Below are positions 46,600 to 57,281 of a stretch of 64,000 bases of DNA, one piece after another. The stretch comes from Astragalus membranaceus (Eukaryota > Streptophyta > Magnoliopsida > Fabales > Fabaceae). The translations under genes were made by a program, and so were the position numbers. How positions within the stretch are numbered: the first letter of the stretch is position 1; each line of letters opens with the position of its first letter. The notes under the pieces are model-generated. The model was not told where the DNA came from, made no database searches, and saw only the letters and a list, made by a program, of their open reading frames with translations. Where the stretch lies: positions 87,774,270 through 87,838,269 of the forward strand of contig CM076850.1 of NCBI GenBank assembly GCA_039519185.1, read 5' to 3'.

Positions 46600-46805
46600 T
46601 ATATATTATATTAAGAGTACTTTAGTCTTTTGAAAATTTTGTATTTATAGGCTCCTATTGAATTCTTGTAAAAAAAAAAGGCTCCTATTGAATTGCTATG
46701 TAAGACCTTTTTGTTTTTGCTAATTTCTTTGATACCCTTATTCTTCTCTATATTCCCTTTCTCTTCTCTATATTTTTAACCTTTGTTTGCATGGTATCAA
46801 AGAGC
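46600..46805 (+). repeat. End of a copia LTR and its tRNA-Met primer site
   Basis: TGGTATCAAAGAGC at 46792-46805 is the initiator tRNA-Met primer site of copia elements, directly preceded by an LTR end TTTGTTTGCA (46791). The LTR start is not resolved, partly because a SINE lies just upstream. Between 46870 and 46980 a CAATTCTTCGAAGCAACTTT unit occurs twice. Confidence 0.6.
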
Positions 46806-47296
46806 AAGGTTTTGTTAGCATCTTCTCCGCCACTCTTATGCTTTGCTCGAGACTCTGTCGGCTTCTCTGAACCGTCGGTTAGGAATCAATTCTTCGAAGC
46901 AACTTTTTCCAATATTATTCTCCGCCAGGTCAGGAATCAATTCTTCGAAGCAACTTTTTCCAAAGTGAAAAAATTCGCATTTGGCTGGAGTGAATCAATT
47001 CTTGGTATTTTGGCTATATTTTGGAAGCAATTTTCTTTTTCTTTGATAGTTGTAATGTGTTTTACATACTTGGAAGCCATCCTTTAGGCGTGAATTCTTG
47101 GGCCTTGAGAATTATTACGTAGCACGTTAAACACTCGGAGCTACATCAATATTCCAATTTCTTTGACTGGTGAATTAGAATATTTGGTTGCTTTATTCCA
47201 ATTTGTTTAATTGGATTCTGCTAGTGTCCAAATTCGATTGGTATTTGATTATCTTCTCTCTTAATTGTTTGTGCTTGTTGGATTTGTAATTGTTTA

Positions 47297-47761
47297 ATAT
47301 GGCTGTTGTCAAAGATGATTATCGTCACTTTATAAGTGGTCTTTCGAAAGCTCAATATCTAAAATTGGTAAAAGGAGGTCGAAAGAATTTTAAGGCTCTG
47401 TCATCCAATGTTGTTGCAACTTCACCTGGTCTTAGACATGTATACCCTCTTGAGACCACTTCCCAAGTGTTTGATCTTGCACAACAGTTCAATAAATTTC
47501 TTACTACTACTCAGCCACATTCCATATCTGCCTACTCCGTTAAAGGTTTGAACTCCTCTAGTTTGTTAGGTTTATCTTCTCCCATGTGGATCATTGATTT
47601 TGGAGCATCACACCATATGTCATATGATCGCAAGTCCTTTGTTTCCTTAAATCCTAACACATTCATATCTGTATGACTGTGCCGTTAGCAGGCACTAGGT
47701 TTATCTCAACATCTAACTTGACTTTTTCTGATGTTTATTACATTCAAAATCTTACCTTGAG
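47297..47761 (+). pseudogene. Ty1-copia gag end and protease start, unit A
   Basis: The frame has a short gag-like N-terminus (MAVVKDDYRHFISGLSKAQY) fused by deletion to the start of the protease domain, WIIDFGASHHMSYDRKSF. In copia proteases the active site reads D-S/T-G; here Ser is Phe in both this copy and the copy at 56804, so it was already dead before duplication. A stop follows (FISV then TGA); similarity (TRFISTSNLTFSDVYYIQNL) resumes in another frame and is cut by the Tat LTR at 47762. Confidence 0.78.
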
Positions 47762-47824
47762 TGTCGTGACCGGGATCCCGACGTAGACGGCCCAAAAATC
47801 GATATTCCCAGTGGAGTCGCCATC
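47762..47824 (-). repeat. 63-bp outer duplication of LTR end plus primer site
   Basis: Outside the LTR end at 47825, on the minus strand, come GA, TGGCGACTCCACTGGGAA (tRNA-Arg primer site) and a second 43-bp copy of the LTR end finishing in CCCGGTCACGACA. Unit B has only one LTR end here. Confidence 0.85.
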
Positions 47825-48254
47825 TGTCGTGACCGTGGTCCCGACGTAGACGGCCCAAAAATTGATATTTCAGGGAGTCGCCACCCAATTTATTAAATAG
47901 GGAAAATTGAGAAAAACCTACCTTAAAATTAATGGTCTGCGTAAACTAGGTTGGATTCGGGAATCGGTTATGCATAGGGAAGGGCGAAAACTTAATTCCA
48001 CTACACCCCTAGTACATCCGTCCTAAGACAGTTACCCTAAATCTGATTGTGCAAATATAAATAACGAATTTATTTGTTTTACCCAAATATAAAATAGTAG
48101 AGAATAATATGGGCTAATTTAGAAAAGTTTAATTTTGACTTGACGGGGAAGCCCCGCTCCTACGTATCCTCAGGTGCAATGAGGAACTCAAAAGTCACGT
48201 AGTTCTTTCTGAAAAATTTTGTTGGTTGATGTTTTTTAATATAGGGGTTTTAGG

Positions 48255-48625
48255 ATTATTGAGCTGTACAGCTCATCCGTCCTAGGACGCTGACTAACCC
48301 GTCTGTACAGTCGGCTTAGTCCCCTACTTTCGGAAAATAGAGTTTTTGGAGTTTGGAAAATGATTTGAAGTGTGTTGGTTTGATTTTATCGGAATCGGGG
48401 TTTTAGGATTCCTGAGCCGTACGGCTCATTCATCCTAGAACGCTGACTAACCCGTCCGTACAGTCGGCTTAGTCCCCTATTTTGAGAATTTGATTTGTGG
48501 GAAGAAATGTGTTGGTGTTAATTTTAATTAAAAAATGTTCATTTTAAATAGGGATTTTAGGACATGATCCGTAACGGTTCATTAGTAACCTAAAAAGCTG
48601 ACTAACCCAACTGTACAGTCGATTT
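48255..48625 (-). repeat. Three palindrome units in the Tat LTR, unit A
   Basis: Units about 150 bp apart each have a short palindrome, GAGCTGTACAGCTC (48261), GAGCCGTACGGCTC (48414) or GATCCGTAACGGTTC (48566), then a hairpin GACTAA...TTAGTC (first at 48292-48321) closing over a CTGTACAG or CCGTACAG loop, then TCCCCTA. Copies in unit B lie 9457 bp further on. Confidence 0.75.
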
Positions 48626-49302
48626 AGTCCCCTATTTATATTTTTTGGAAAATGAAATATTTATCTATTTATTTTTATAGGTTTTTTGTAAAAGGAAATA
48701 ATAAAAACGAAAACAGATGGTGCAATAGTAAAATGGGGTGCAGTTTGCAAAAAGGGAGTTGTATTATTGTTTGCTTGAATGCAAAAGTATTAAGCTCCTT
48801 TGTGTCCTAGAGGGGTCCCTTTGGGAATAGATCTAAGGCTTTTTCTATCAAGTGAACCTCTCAAATGTAGCTCTATAGAGTCCTAAATAAGGTTCCTAGA
48901 GCCAACGACCCCAATTAAGAACACTGATCAACAACAATAGGCAAGCTATTAGGAGTGCCAGCATTCTCAAGAGGGACCAAACTCTAGGTGAGACTTTCGT
49001 GACCACCCAACAGGACGCACATCCAGTAGGCCATCACTACGCAGTCTCGTTCTAACTTAGGTTATTCTCCAGTCCGGGTACAGGACTATTCTCACGTGTG
49101 TGCAGAAGTGTGATAGTGGAGTGTGTGTAGGAGCAAAATGTTAAATATACCCCCTAGCTTCAAAACAAACAAACACATATACAGAAAATAATAGTCTTCT
49201 ACCCTAGGGTTTATATCAAGCATAAAATAAAGATATACAAAAAGAAACTAAAGAAATAAATAAATATGTACATAAATAAATAAATAAATAAACAAATAGA
49301 TA

Positions 49303-49333
<31 letters not shown>

Positions 49334-49561
49334 ATACAAAAACTAACCTCAAGCTGATGAACGCAAGGAACGCCTAACCAGACCGAGCAGTCTGACCAGG
49401 TCAATTGCGAACCGGGCTGCTTTGAGAACCGAAAAAAACCGATTCAAAAAAATTACAAACTAATCAAAAACAGACTTTTAGTGTCTGGACAGCAAAGGCT
49501 AGCCCAAAAGATCACTTAATCTGCCAATGACTCCCTCCCTCAAGTCTTTGCCTCTTGGCCT

Positions 49562-49569
49562 CTTTTATA
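49562..49569 (-). promoter_or_regulatory. Predicted TATA box of the Tat LTR, unit A
   Basis: TATAAAAG in GACTATAAAAGAGGCC on the minus strand, about 0.85 kb inside the LTR; matched at 59003-59010 in unit B. Confidence 0.55.
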
Positions 49570-50571
49570 GTCAAATGTTAGGTGGTTCTTGTTTCTCCCA
49601 AACAATGTGGGACTAAAACAAGATAGAAAAAGTCATTCCCATTATTCTCAAACCAGCCCCTGTAACAGTGTGATTCCGGATTCGTTAACCGTTGGATCAT
49701 CGTGGTTTTTTGGACACCAGGTTCTTGAGACATCCCTCTTCACTTTTACCGTTCGGATCGTCGAAACAAGGTCTGAGGGGAGAGAAATTACCTTCGCAAA
49801 AGTAGAAAAAACAACCCCCGTTTTTCTCAAACCAGCCACCGTACAAGTGCGATTCTGGATTCGTTAACCGTTGGATCATTTTAGTTTTTTGCCAGAAGGT
49901 TCTTGAGACATTCATCTTCACTTTCACCGTTCGGATCGTCGAAACAAGGTCTGAAGAGAGAGAAATCACCTTCGCAAAGTAGCTGCAGTTTTGGGTTTCT
50001 TGGTTTATTTTTGTATTTTTGTAATTTTGACATTCTTGGGCCAAGTCATGTAAATGCATGTAAATGGACACTCCTTTTTTGTAATAATATTTTTTTATTG
50101 CACCTCCCTTTTTTATTTTCTTTTGTAATTTGTATTATTTCATATCTATTTTATTTTTTTTTCTCGTTTTTTAATTAAAGATATTGCAACAAGAAAAATA
50201 AATTAAATCTACTTTGTAATTTTTTGAATTAATATATTTTTTTAATTTTTGTTTAACCACTAAAAAAAATAATAATAACGCAAAATTAGTAAATTAGCGC
50301 AAAATGACCTATTCGAGGGATTAGGAATCAAATATACGCAAAAAACATATTTTTGTGATTTTTTTTGAAAAAATTAAAAATGTACCGGTTAAAATTGGGT
50401 GTTCACAGTTGCCCCTCTGTGCTTACTTTTTTACGAGATAATACATAAAACTGTGTTTTCTTGTTTTATCAAAGTAAGGAATAAGTACAGATATGAACCC
50501 CAAATTTAATCGGTGAAATATGCACAATTGTCTTTTGACTGTTAAAGTTAAATGGGTAACAAGAAATATAA

Positions 50572-52037
50572 ACAGTGCCAGAGCTGAATCGATAGCACGA
50601 AGTTTCAAAACAATGCCAGGGCAAGACCGATAGCACAAAATTTAAAAACAATGTCAGGGCGAAACTAGTAACATGAAAATCAAAGACAATGTCAGGGCGA
50701 GACCTATAGCACAAAATTAAAGACAATGTCAGGGCGAGACCGATAGCATGAAAATTCAAGACAATTCCAGGGCGAGACCGATAGCACAAAATTAAAGACA
50801 ATGCCAGGGCGAGACCGATAGCATGAAAATTAAAGACAATGCCAGGGCGAGACCGATAGCACAAAATTAAAGACAGTGCCAGGGCGAGACCGATAGCATG
50901 AAAACTAAAGACAATGCCAGGGCGAGACCGATAGCATGAAAATTAAAGACAATACCAGGGCGAGACCGATAGCATGAAAATTAAAGACAATGCCTGGGCG
51001 AGACTGATAGCATTAAAATTAAAGGCAATGCCAGGGCGAGGCCGATAGCATGAAAATTAAAGACAATGCCAGGGCGCGACCGATAGCATGAAAATTAAAG
51101 ACAATGCCAGGGCGAGACCGATAGCACAAAATTAAAGACAATGCCAGAGCGAGACCGATAGCATGAAAATTAAAGACAATGCCAGGGCGAGACCGATAGC
51201 ACAAAATTAAAGACAATGCCAGGGCGAGACCGATAGCACAAAATTAAAGACAATGCCAGGGCGAGACCGATAGCATGAAAATTAAAGACAATGCCAGGGC
51301 GAGACCAGTAGCACAAAAATTAAAGACAATGCCAGGGCGAGACCGATAGCATGAAAATTAAAGACAATGCCAGGGCGAGACCGATAGCATGAAAATTAAT
51401 GACAATGCCAGGGCAAGACCGATAGCATGAAAATTAAAGACAATGCCAGGGCGAGACAGATAGCACAAAATTAAAGACAATGCTAGGGCGGGACTGATAG
51501 CATGAAAATTAAAGACAATGTCAGGGCGAGACCGATAGCACAAAATTAAAGACAATGCCAGGGCGAGACCGATAGCATGACAATTAAAGACAATGCCAGG
51601 GCGAGACCGATAGCATGAAAATTGAAGACAATGTCAGGGCGAGACCGATAGCACAAAATTAAAGACAGTGCCAGGGCGAGACCGATAGCATGAAAACTAA
51701 AGACAATGCCAGGGCGAGACCGATAGCATGAAAATTAAAGACAATGCCAGGGCGAGACCGATAGCATGAAAATTAAAGACAATGCCAGGGCGAGACCGAT
51801 AGCACAAAATTAAAGACAATGCCAGGGCGAGACCGATAGCATGAAAATTAAAGACAATGCCAGGGCGAGACCGATAGCATGAAAATTAAAGACAATGCCA
51901 GGGCGAGACCGATAGCACAACATTAAAGACAATGCCAGGGCGAGACCGATAGCACAAAACTAAAGACAGTACTAGGGCTGAATCGTAGTACGAAAAAATA
52001 CCATTTCCAGGGTTGAACCGTAGCATGAAAACACAGT
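50572..52037 (-). repeat. 37/38-bp satellite array in a Tat 3' UTR, unit A
   Basis: About 39 tandem units GACAATGCCAGGGCGAGACC-GATAGCATGAAAATTAAA (38 bp) mixed with a 37-bp variant having CACAAAA for CATGAAAA. Edge units are degenerate. A marked variant (GACAGTGCC...GAAAACTAAA) recurs 792 bp apart (50872 and 51664), pointing to block duplications. Open frames across it on the minus strand are by-products. The array is cut at 52037 by the large duplication junction. Confidence 0.92.
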
Positions 52038-53824
52038 GTTCATCTCCTGTTCCATCTCAAATTGTTCTTGCCAGTTCGGAGTCCTCTCTCGCTTCTGCGA
52101 TTGAGACGAGACCGATTGAACCTCGGGGGATTTGCGTTGTAGAGGCGAATAAATTCTTCAGGGCAGTTGCAAGACGCCTCCGGTTGCCTAACGTTTGTTT
52201 TGTTCGCAGGTTTTCTTTTTTCAGCATTTCGACCACATCTGTCTCAGTGGATTCGACCATCAGCAGATTCGACCATCAGCATTTCGACCATAGCAGTCCT
52301 TGCAATTCGACTGCATCAGTCCTTGCAATTCGACTGCATCAGTCTTTACAATTTCGACTGCATCAGTCTTTGCAATTCGACTAGAGTTGTCCAGCATATT
52401 TCGACAGCATCTGTTCCAGCATATTTCGACAACATCTCTGTCCCAGCAGATTTTGACAGCATCTCTGTCCCAGCAGATTTCGACAGCATCTGTCTAAGCA
52501 AATTTCGACTACATGTGTGAGATAATAGAAAACAAATAAACTAAGTAAAGATAGAGTGTATTCAGGTGAGAAAGACAGTTGGAATGCTCTTCACTAAGTA
52601 AGTCACTTTTGACAGCATTATGTTATATATGATGCTCCTGCAATGGATGTTGTAGCAATTGATGCTCCGGCAATGGATGTTGTAGCAATTGATGCGTGCT
52701 TTTCAGCAACTAACTATTACAAGTCTTATGTCTAAGCTCTAAATAAGTCCACCCCTGTATATGAAGTACCCACAGTAGTATCACCCTATGGACTATGCTA
52801 TCCTATGTTTAGGTTTTAGCATGGAAATAACAAAGTTTCATTCATTAAACACTTATCCATATTAGTTCTCGAGCTCTTATCATAAACCATGTTTGTATTT
52901 ATTATTTGCATTCACTTTTAGTTGGCCAATTCTAAAGATGAATATGAAAGAGTTATCACGCAAGAACTAAAATGCAAACATCAACATATAACATAAAATT
53001 AGTTAAAAAGGTCATTACAAAGTTAAAGCATCCCAACTAGAGAAGTTTAGTTCATGCTAGACATTACTGAGCACATACAAACAGAGATAACCATGTTCAT
53101 ATGTTTGATAATACAAAGGGAATAAAATAAAGAAAGAATTACACGGTTGAAGTTCCCTTGCAAAAATCCGCCTAGTAATGGTCCAGCAAGTAAACAGCAA
53201 CACGAAATGGTGTAGAAGTAGAGAGATAAGTTGTCAATTTCACCTCCCTCCTTCATACCTATGAAGTGTAAGTGATTCTAATTCTCTAACTTGGTATATC
53301 TTCAAATGAGGAGAAGGAGATGTATTTATAGGCTACTTGAGAGAGGTTTCCTTCATGGTGAGGTTTGCTTGGGGAAGAAGTTTGATATGCTTCTTAAGTC
53401 CAATTGCATCAAAAGTTGATTTGATGTTGATTTGGACTAAAGAAGAGAGGTCCTATGATATGTGGACATGTGTACCTATAAAGATGCAAGTTGCAAGCTA
53501 TTGTGGGCTACAAAAGTGATCCAAAGTGATCCACTTGCATTACTTTCCGCAATCTTTAACTATGAGCTCATCATGACGTCATCAAAAGAATGCTCCAGTG
53601 ATGCTGGGGCAATAATTGTCGGGGCATCTGATGCTGTAGCATTGAACAAACACATAAAAATACAACATGGGGCACCAAAAGTGCCAAATTATCACAAATC
53701 AGTTCATAACCCTCTTTTACTCTAAACAACACATATTAACTACTTTAACAACAATATTACTCAGAAACCCACATTGATTTAAGTCTAGAACGTATAAATA
53801 ACTCTATATAAATAAGAGTTATCA
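52038..53824 (-). repeat. Truncated gypsy LTR with partial nested solo LTR, unit B
   Basis: 52038-52513 is the 3' part of the copia-like solo LTR (plus strand) including its ATTTCGAC repeats; TGTGT follows at 52514. 52514-53824 matches the gypsy LTR of unit A to its TG end (TGATAACTC on the minus strand). The left parts are missing because the duplication begins inside the nested LTR. Confidence 0.85.
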
Positions 53825-55279
53825 CCCATCAGAGTCAACTTTATCCACTAAACCAGAAATACTAGCAGGGGTGTGTCTCCATACTTCGTGAGTTGAGCTT
53901 TTAATTCATCAATAAAAAAATATATCTCAATCTTATGCTGGTGCAAGGACTATTCGGGAAACTAGTAGCCGGATGGGTCCTACAAGACTGGCTATCCTCC
54001 TTGACGGAACTTTGCTGAACTCTATTACATAGTTGGAGGGCGTCTACTACTCAAACCCTAATGTATGAGAAGCTCTAGACAACAGGGATCTTACTTTTGA
54101 GGCATAACGTCTTCCCTAGTAAAGTAGGGCTCACTAAGTATCTATAAACTTCGACTTATCATAGTAGATCGTTGAGCAATCTAGGTGTAAACATTTACAT
54201 TTGGATTAGGTATGGAATTTGGATAGTTGTAGCATTAAAGAAATGAAAAATTAGAAGGATTCTTTTAAGGAATCAAATGGGCGCATGGTTAGTGCATCCA
54301 GTGTTGATTCAGAAAACAAATTCTAACTATTTTGAGCATTCCTTTGGTCCTCCATCTTTCCGAATTCCATAAACAATACAAACAAAATTATTACAATTAT
54401 CGTAATCAATCAAATCCGAGAACTTGTCCTACCCATAGAATAGCAAAAATATTGAACACTCAGGTAAACTAAACTTTCCTCTTTCTAACATACAGCTGGG
54501 TGCCTAATTGTATAGGACTTCTACTGAATCAAAAAAAAATCTCTTAAATGGAGTTATAACTACTTATAGCCAATTCCGAGAAATAGCTCTCCTTAAGACT
54601 CCAAAAATTATTGCCCTAATCAGGGGTTTATAGATTTAGTCTTAATCGTTGGGAATCCTCTACCTACTTCTTAAGCCAATCTAGGGTTTATATTTTATGA
54701 GCACTTAAAGCTTAAGGGCTTGGGGTAGAGTAGGAGTACTTCTTGGAATCAAAATAAAAACACAATCCAAAATCTATTTGTATGTGTAGACATTTTCGTT
54801 AGCATTCCAAAGCATCCAAGAACACATAAATCGGGGTTCCGGATCAAAAGTTATGTATAAAACAACTTGGAAGACTAGCCAAAATTTATAGATACTTAGT
54901 GAACCCCTTGAAATTTTAAATTTGCACTAGTATATTTAAATTTGCACCCAATTTTTAATAAATCTGTCTTATTAATCTCCGTAAGAGACTATTTATAAAA
55001 CTTTAGGAAGTAATTTTACTGAAATCACATATTTTTACGAACTACTTCTTATTTTCCTATAGGTTAGGACTTAAATAGGTAATGGCGGGTAAAATTAAAC
55101 ACTAATTTGGCAATTTACTCTAAAATTAATTTGGAGTAAGATAAATTGATTACTTAATTTTAGTAAATTAGGTGAGAATGTTTGGAAAAAAAAGTAAACA
55201 ATTCAATGAACCAACATTTTTTATAATAAATTTTTTTTGCACCCCCGACCTAAGGTCCTGGGTCCGCCACCGCTCAATA
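53825..55279. other. Non-coding spacer, unit B
   Basis: Copy of 41970-43423 with scattered substitutions. No gene. Confidence 0.6.
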
Positions 55280-56443
55280 CACTACAAAAAAAGACGGATT
55301 AGCGACGGATTTTAGCGACAGACAGGGCGTCCATCACTAAAATCAATATTAGCAACGAAAATGTACTCTTTTAGCGACGGATTGGGTTTTGGTTGAAAAC
55401 GAGGTATTTAGCGACGGAAATTGGCTAAATTAGCAACGGATTCAACATGGCGCGAATTTTGAAAATTTTGGTTCGAATTAGCGACGAATTTCCCTTGCTA
55501 AAAATCTGTCGCTAATCTTTGGAAACTGTGCCACTGACTGTTGCAGTTTATTTGACACATGGCCAAAGTTAGCGACGGAATTCCCTCACTAAATCTGTCG
55601 CTAATCTTGGGGAAATGTGCCACTCTGACCGTTGCAGTTTATTTGACACGTGGCCAAAGTTAGCGACAGAATTCCCTCACTAAATCCGTCGCTAAATGTT
55701 AATCTTTTTTATAAACCCGAATTCTTTCTTTCCTCTTTCATTTCTTCCTCTTCCGCTTTCATTTCTTCCTCTTCTCCGTTTTCCTCTTCCTCTTTCATTT
55801 CTTCCTCTTCCTCTTTCATTTATTCTTACCACCACCACCATCATCTTCTCCCTTCAACACCACACCACCACACCTTCCTCTTTCATTTCTTTCTCTTCCT
55901 CTTTCATTTCTTCTTACCACCACCACCATCATCTTCTCCCTTCAACACCACACCACCACCACCACCACCACACCATTTTTTTCTTCCCTTATCTCCCCAA
56001 CCCCTTATCTCTCCCTCTCTCTATCTGAACCTCACCACCACCACCACCACCACCACACCATTTTTTCTCCCCTTATATCCCCAAGCCCTTATCTCTCCCT
56101 CTCTCTATCTGAACTTCACCACCACCACCACCACGCTATTTTTTTCTCCCCTTATCTCCCCAACCCCTTATCTCTTCCTCTCTCTATCTGAACTTCACCA
56201 CCACCACCACCACCACACCACCAGCATTTTTTTTTTATAAAAAAAGTGAGATTAGCGACGGATATCCGTCGCTAATACTGATTATTAATAGCCTGACACG
56301 GGCCAGTAATTAGCGACGGTATTAGCGACAGAAAATCCGTCGATAATTAGCAACAGATTTTATTCCGTCGCTAACCATTAGCGACAAGCTTTTTAGCGAT
56401 GGAATTGGTCCGTCGCTAATTCCGTCGGTAACAGTCATTAGCA
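55280..56443. mobile_element. CACTA element, unit B, right end deleted
   Basis: Begins CACTACAAAAAAAG after ATA (55277-55279) and carries the same TTAGCGACGG subterminal repeats and CCA core as unit A. Homology ends at about 56443 (GTCATTAGC); the terminal TTTGTAGTG is gone, so it should be immobile. Confidence 0.88.
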
Positions 56444-56580
56444 GGCGTGTTTCCTTACGGAGATTATTAGGTAGCACGTTAAACACTCGGAGCTTGAGAA
56501 TTATTAGGTAGCACGTTAAAAAGCTTGACTGTCGGAGCCATGTTGTAATAAAGGTTTGGTTGCTTTAGGCGTGAATTCCT
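56444..56580. other. Deletion scar with locally copied filler DNA
   Basis: Between the truncated CACTA and the copia remnant lie two partial copies of TTATTAGGTAGCACGTTAAA (from about 56462 and 56501) whose full version is at 56605, then TTTGGTTGCTTTA as found at 56680 and a doubled TTTAGGCGTGAATTC. About 1 kb present in unit A (SINE and copia LTR end) is missing. Confidence 0.75.
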
Positions 56581-56803
56581 TTAGGCGTGAATTCTTGGAC
56601 CTTGAGAATTATTAGGTAGCACGTTAAACACTCGGAGCTACATCAATATTCCAATTTCTTTGACTGGTGAATTAGAATATTTGGTTGCTTTATTCCAATT
56701 TGTTTAATTGGATTCTGCTAGTGTCCAAATTCGATTGGTATTTGATTATCTTCTCTCTTAATTGTTTGTGCTTGTTGATCTATTGGATTTGTAATTGTTT
56801 AAT

Positions 56804-57281
56804 ATGGCTGTTGTCAAAGATGATTATCATCACTTTATTAGTGGTCTTTCGAAAGCTCAATATCTAAAATTGGTAAAAGGAGGTCGAAAGAATTTTAAGG
56901 CTCTGTCATCCAATGTTGTTGCAACTTCACCTGGTCTTAGACATGTATACCCTCTTGAGACCACTTCCCAAGTGTTTGATCTTGCACAACAGTTCAATAA
57001 ATTTCTTACTACTACTCAGCCACATTCCATATCTGCCTCCTCCGTTAAAGGTTTGAACTCCTCTAGTTTGTCAGGTTTATCTTCTCCCATGTGGATCATT
57101 GATTTTGGAGCATCACACCATATGTCATATGATCGCAAGTCCTTTGCTTCCTTAAATCCTAACACATTCATATCTGTATGACTGCTAACGGCACTCCTAT
57201 GCCATTAGCAGGCACTAGGTTTATCTCAACATCTAACTTGACTTTTTCTGATGTTCATTACATTCAAAATCTTACCTTGAG
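56804..57281 (+). pseudogene. Ty1-copia gag end and protease start, unit B
   Basis: Second copy of the remnant at 47297, with the same gag-protease fusion and the same Phe in the protease active site (IIDFGASHHM). The region after the TGA retains ACGGCACTCCTATG, partly lost from unit A. The Tat LTR interrupts it at 57282. Confidence 0.78.

Larger units (their letters stand above)
47825..50407 (-). repeat. 3' LTR of a second Tat-lineage element, unit A
   Basis: On the minus strand it starts TGTGAACACCC (50407) and ends GGTCACGACA (47825), with the polypurine tract CAGAGGGGCAAC directly upstream (50408-50419). A TATAAAAG box lies at 49562-49569. It has a roughly 179-bp tandem duplication in U3 (49640-49985), a TAAA microsatellite (about 49250-49336) and three palindrome units (48261-48620). 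It interrupts the copia remnant. Confidence 0.9.
40162..52037. repeat. Unit A of a large direct tandem duplication (11.9 kb)
   Basis: The segment from inside the nested solo LTR (40162) to the end of the satellite array (52037) is followed directly by a second copy of the same order (unit B). Copies differ by scattered substitutions (roughly one to two per cent by eye), by a solo LTR present only here (44460-45945), by a roughly 1-kb block missing from B and by satellite copy number. Confidence 0.93.

Noticed and set aside
46515..46791. A 277-bp copia LTR starting exactly at TGTGGCCC
   Set aside because: That start overlaps the likely target duplication of the upstream SINE, so the true LTR start is unresolved.
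50572..52037. CRISPR-like or protein-coding reading of the 37/38-bp array
   Set aside because: Whole units are tandem with no unique spacers; open frames on the minus strand only reflect the repeat.
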